The notes under the pieces were generated by a model, which worked only from the letters and a program-made list of their open reading frames with translations, was not told where the DNA came from and ran no database searches. Below are positions 49,324 through 49,803 of a stretch of 49,803 bases of DNA, piece by piece. The translations under genes and the position numbers were made by a program. The DNA comes from Aldersonia kunmingensis (GTDB taxonomy: Bacteria > Actinomycetota > Actinomycetes > Mycobacteriales > Mycobacteriaceae), in NCBI RefSeq assembly GCF_001646865.1, contig NZ_LRRB01000013.1, positions 1 to 49,803 of the forward strand, written 5' to 3'. The first letter of the stretch is position 1, and each line of letters starts with the position of its first letter.

Positions 49324-49803
49324 TCAGATCTTTTTGTTCCGGGCCCATAGCCACCATTGGCGCGTCGAACGCGCCGGACCCATGCGCCGACAGAAGCCGA
49401 TCCCCGCGAGGTCGTCGGCGATCTCCTGGGCCGCGATCTGCAACCCGAGAAACGTGTCGACGCCCGGGAAATACCCGCCGAGCGTGGCGCTTCCGGAGGC
49501 GTACATGCGGCCGGTGCCGCTGCGGGTGCCGATCAGTTCGAAGTTCCGGTCGACGTCGAGCCGGCCGAGCGGGTTGCGGCCGGCCCCGGTGTGGTCGAGC
49601 AGATCGGCGAGCAGTCGGTGCTCGCGGATATCCGCCTCCAAGCCGGTGCAGTCGATGACGTAGTCGACCCGGACATCGAAAGGATCCCGAGGCGGCGGAA
49701 ACGGTAGCGGCGCATCGGGGTCCGGCACGATGGTCGTGACTATGCCCTGGCCATCGGGCGCCGGATGCATGTCCCGCGCGCTGCCTGCCATCACCTGGTA
49801 CCA
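49324..49803 (-). CDS. C-terminal part of a FAD/NAD(P)-binding oxidoreductase (5' end outside window)
   Basis: The frame is open to the window edge, so the N-terminus with the Rossmann motif is missing; an in-frame GTG at 49794 is not the real start. VDYVIDCTGLEAD and RMYASGSATLGGYFPGVDTFLGLQIAAQEIADDL are typical of the FAD/NAD(P)-binding domain C-terminal half (pfam13454-like). The last residues are WWLWARNKKI. First visible gene of the operon with the membrane and FHA proteins. The substrate is unknown. Confidence 0.7.
   Translation of the reverse strand, partial: WYQVMAGSARDMHPAPDGQGIVTTIVPDPDAPLPFPPPRDPFDVRVDYVIDCTGLEADIREHRLLADLLDHTGAGRNPLGRLDVDRNFELIGTRSGTGRMYASGSATLGGYFPGVDTFLGLQIAAQEIADDLAGIGFCRRMGPARSTRQWWLWARNKKI

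Noticed and set aside
1-49803. tRNA, rRNA, transposase, integrase or riboswitch
   Set aside because: None recognised on either strand by reading; small or unusual RNAs could still be missed without covariance-model search.

Overview
The window is high-GC actinobacterial DNA, most likely from the mycolic-acid-containing order Mycobacteriales (Nocardia/Rhodococcus/Mycobacterium relatives). This is inferred from an F420/LLM oxidoreductase, a mycothiol-dependent maleylpyruvate isomerase-type protein, an Acg-type nitroreductase, an MPT70/83-like fasciclin lipoprotein, and regulatory sites matching the KstR, DosR, SigK and ClgR consensus sequences known from mycobacteria and corynebacteria. It reads as ordinary chromosome. 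I see no rRNA, tRNA, transposase, phage gene or CRISPR array.

Layout. 1-4.2 kb: partial LhgO-type oxidase (-), an orphan protein with a PEP/pyruvate-binding-like region (+), an epoxide-hydrolase-like protein (+) and a DapB-like dehydrogenase (-) behind a KstR-type box. 4.4-7.4 kb: a leaderless NUC endonuclease, an SRPBCC protein, a leaderless subtilase and a tiny propeptide-like protein; nuclease and subtilase share the same upstream motif at the same distance. 7.4-12.4 kb (-): LLM oxidoreductase, Acg nitroreductase, then a DapB-like/nitrobindin/TrpB2 row. 12.5-14.7 kb (+): TetR, mycothiol-type enzyme and MBL hydrolase. 14.7-17.6 kb: a 78-bp hairpin repeat, a SHOCT/DUF2510 protein, a broken MBL copy, a PadR/membrane protein pair and a second 78-bp repeat. 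17.8-25 kb: DUF2252, VOC, divergent fasciclin and molybdopterin oxidoreductase genes with SigK-type promoters, a phosphotransferase, an alpha/beta hydrolase and a small CCG protein. 25-30.9 kb: Lon with ClgR and ECF-type sites, a DesK-type two-component pair and an SGNH hydrolase. 31-40.8 kb: AcuI-type reductase, ABC exporter behind a MerR/SoxR-type promoter, giant FAD/Fe-S oxidase, a previously hidden 36-residue gene, pirin, DUF389, an AlkA-type glycosylase and FabG. 40.9-49.8 kb: a phospho-signalling island with a Ser/Thr kinase fused to a degenerate dynamin-like GTPase, a membrane-anchored trypsin-like protease with a repeat-rich cytoplasmic tail, a second small kinase, a CPA2 antiporter, an FHA/zinc-ribbon protein, a small membrane protein and the end of a flavoprotein.

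The most interesting items are the hidden 36-aa gene at 36828-36938, the nuclease/subtilase pair with its shared box and stand-alone propeptide-like partner, the kinase/pseudo-GTPase/protease/FHA island, and the paired 78-bp hairpin elements. All functional statements rest on reading motifs by eye; no database search was run.
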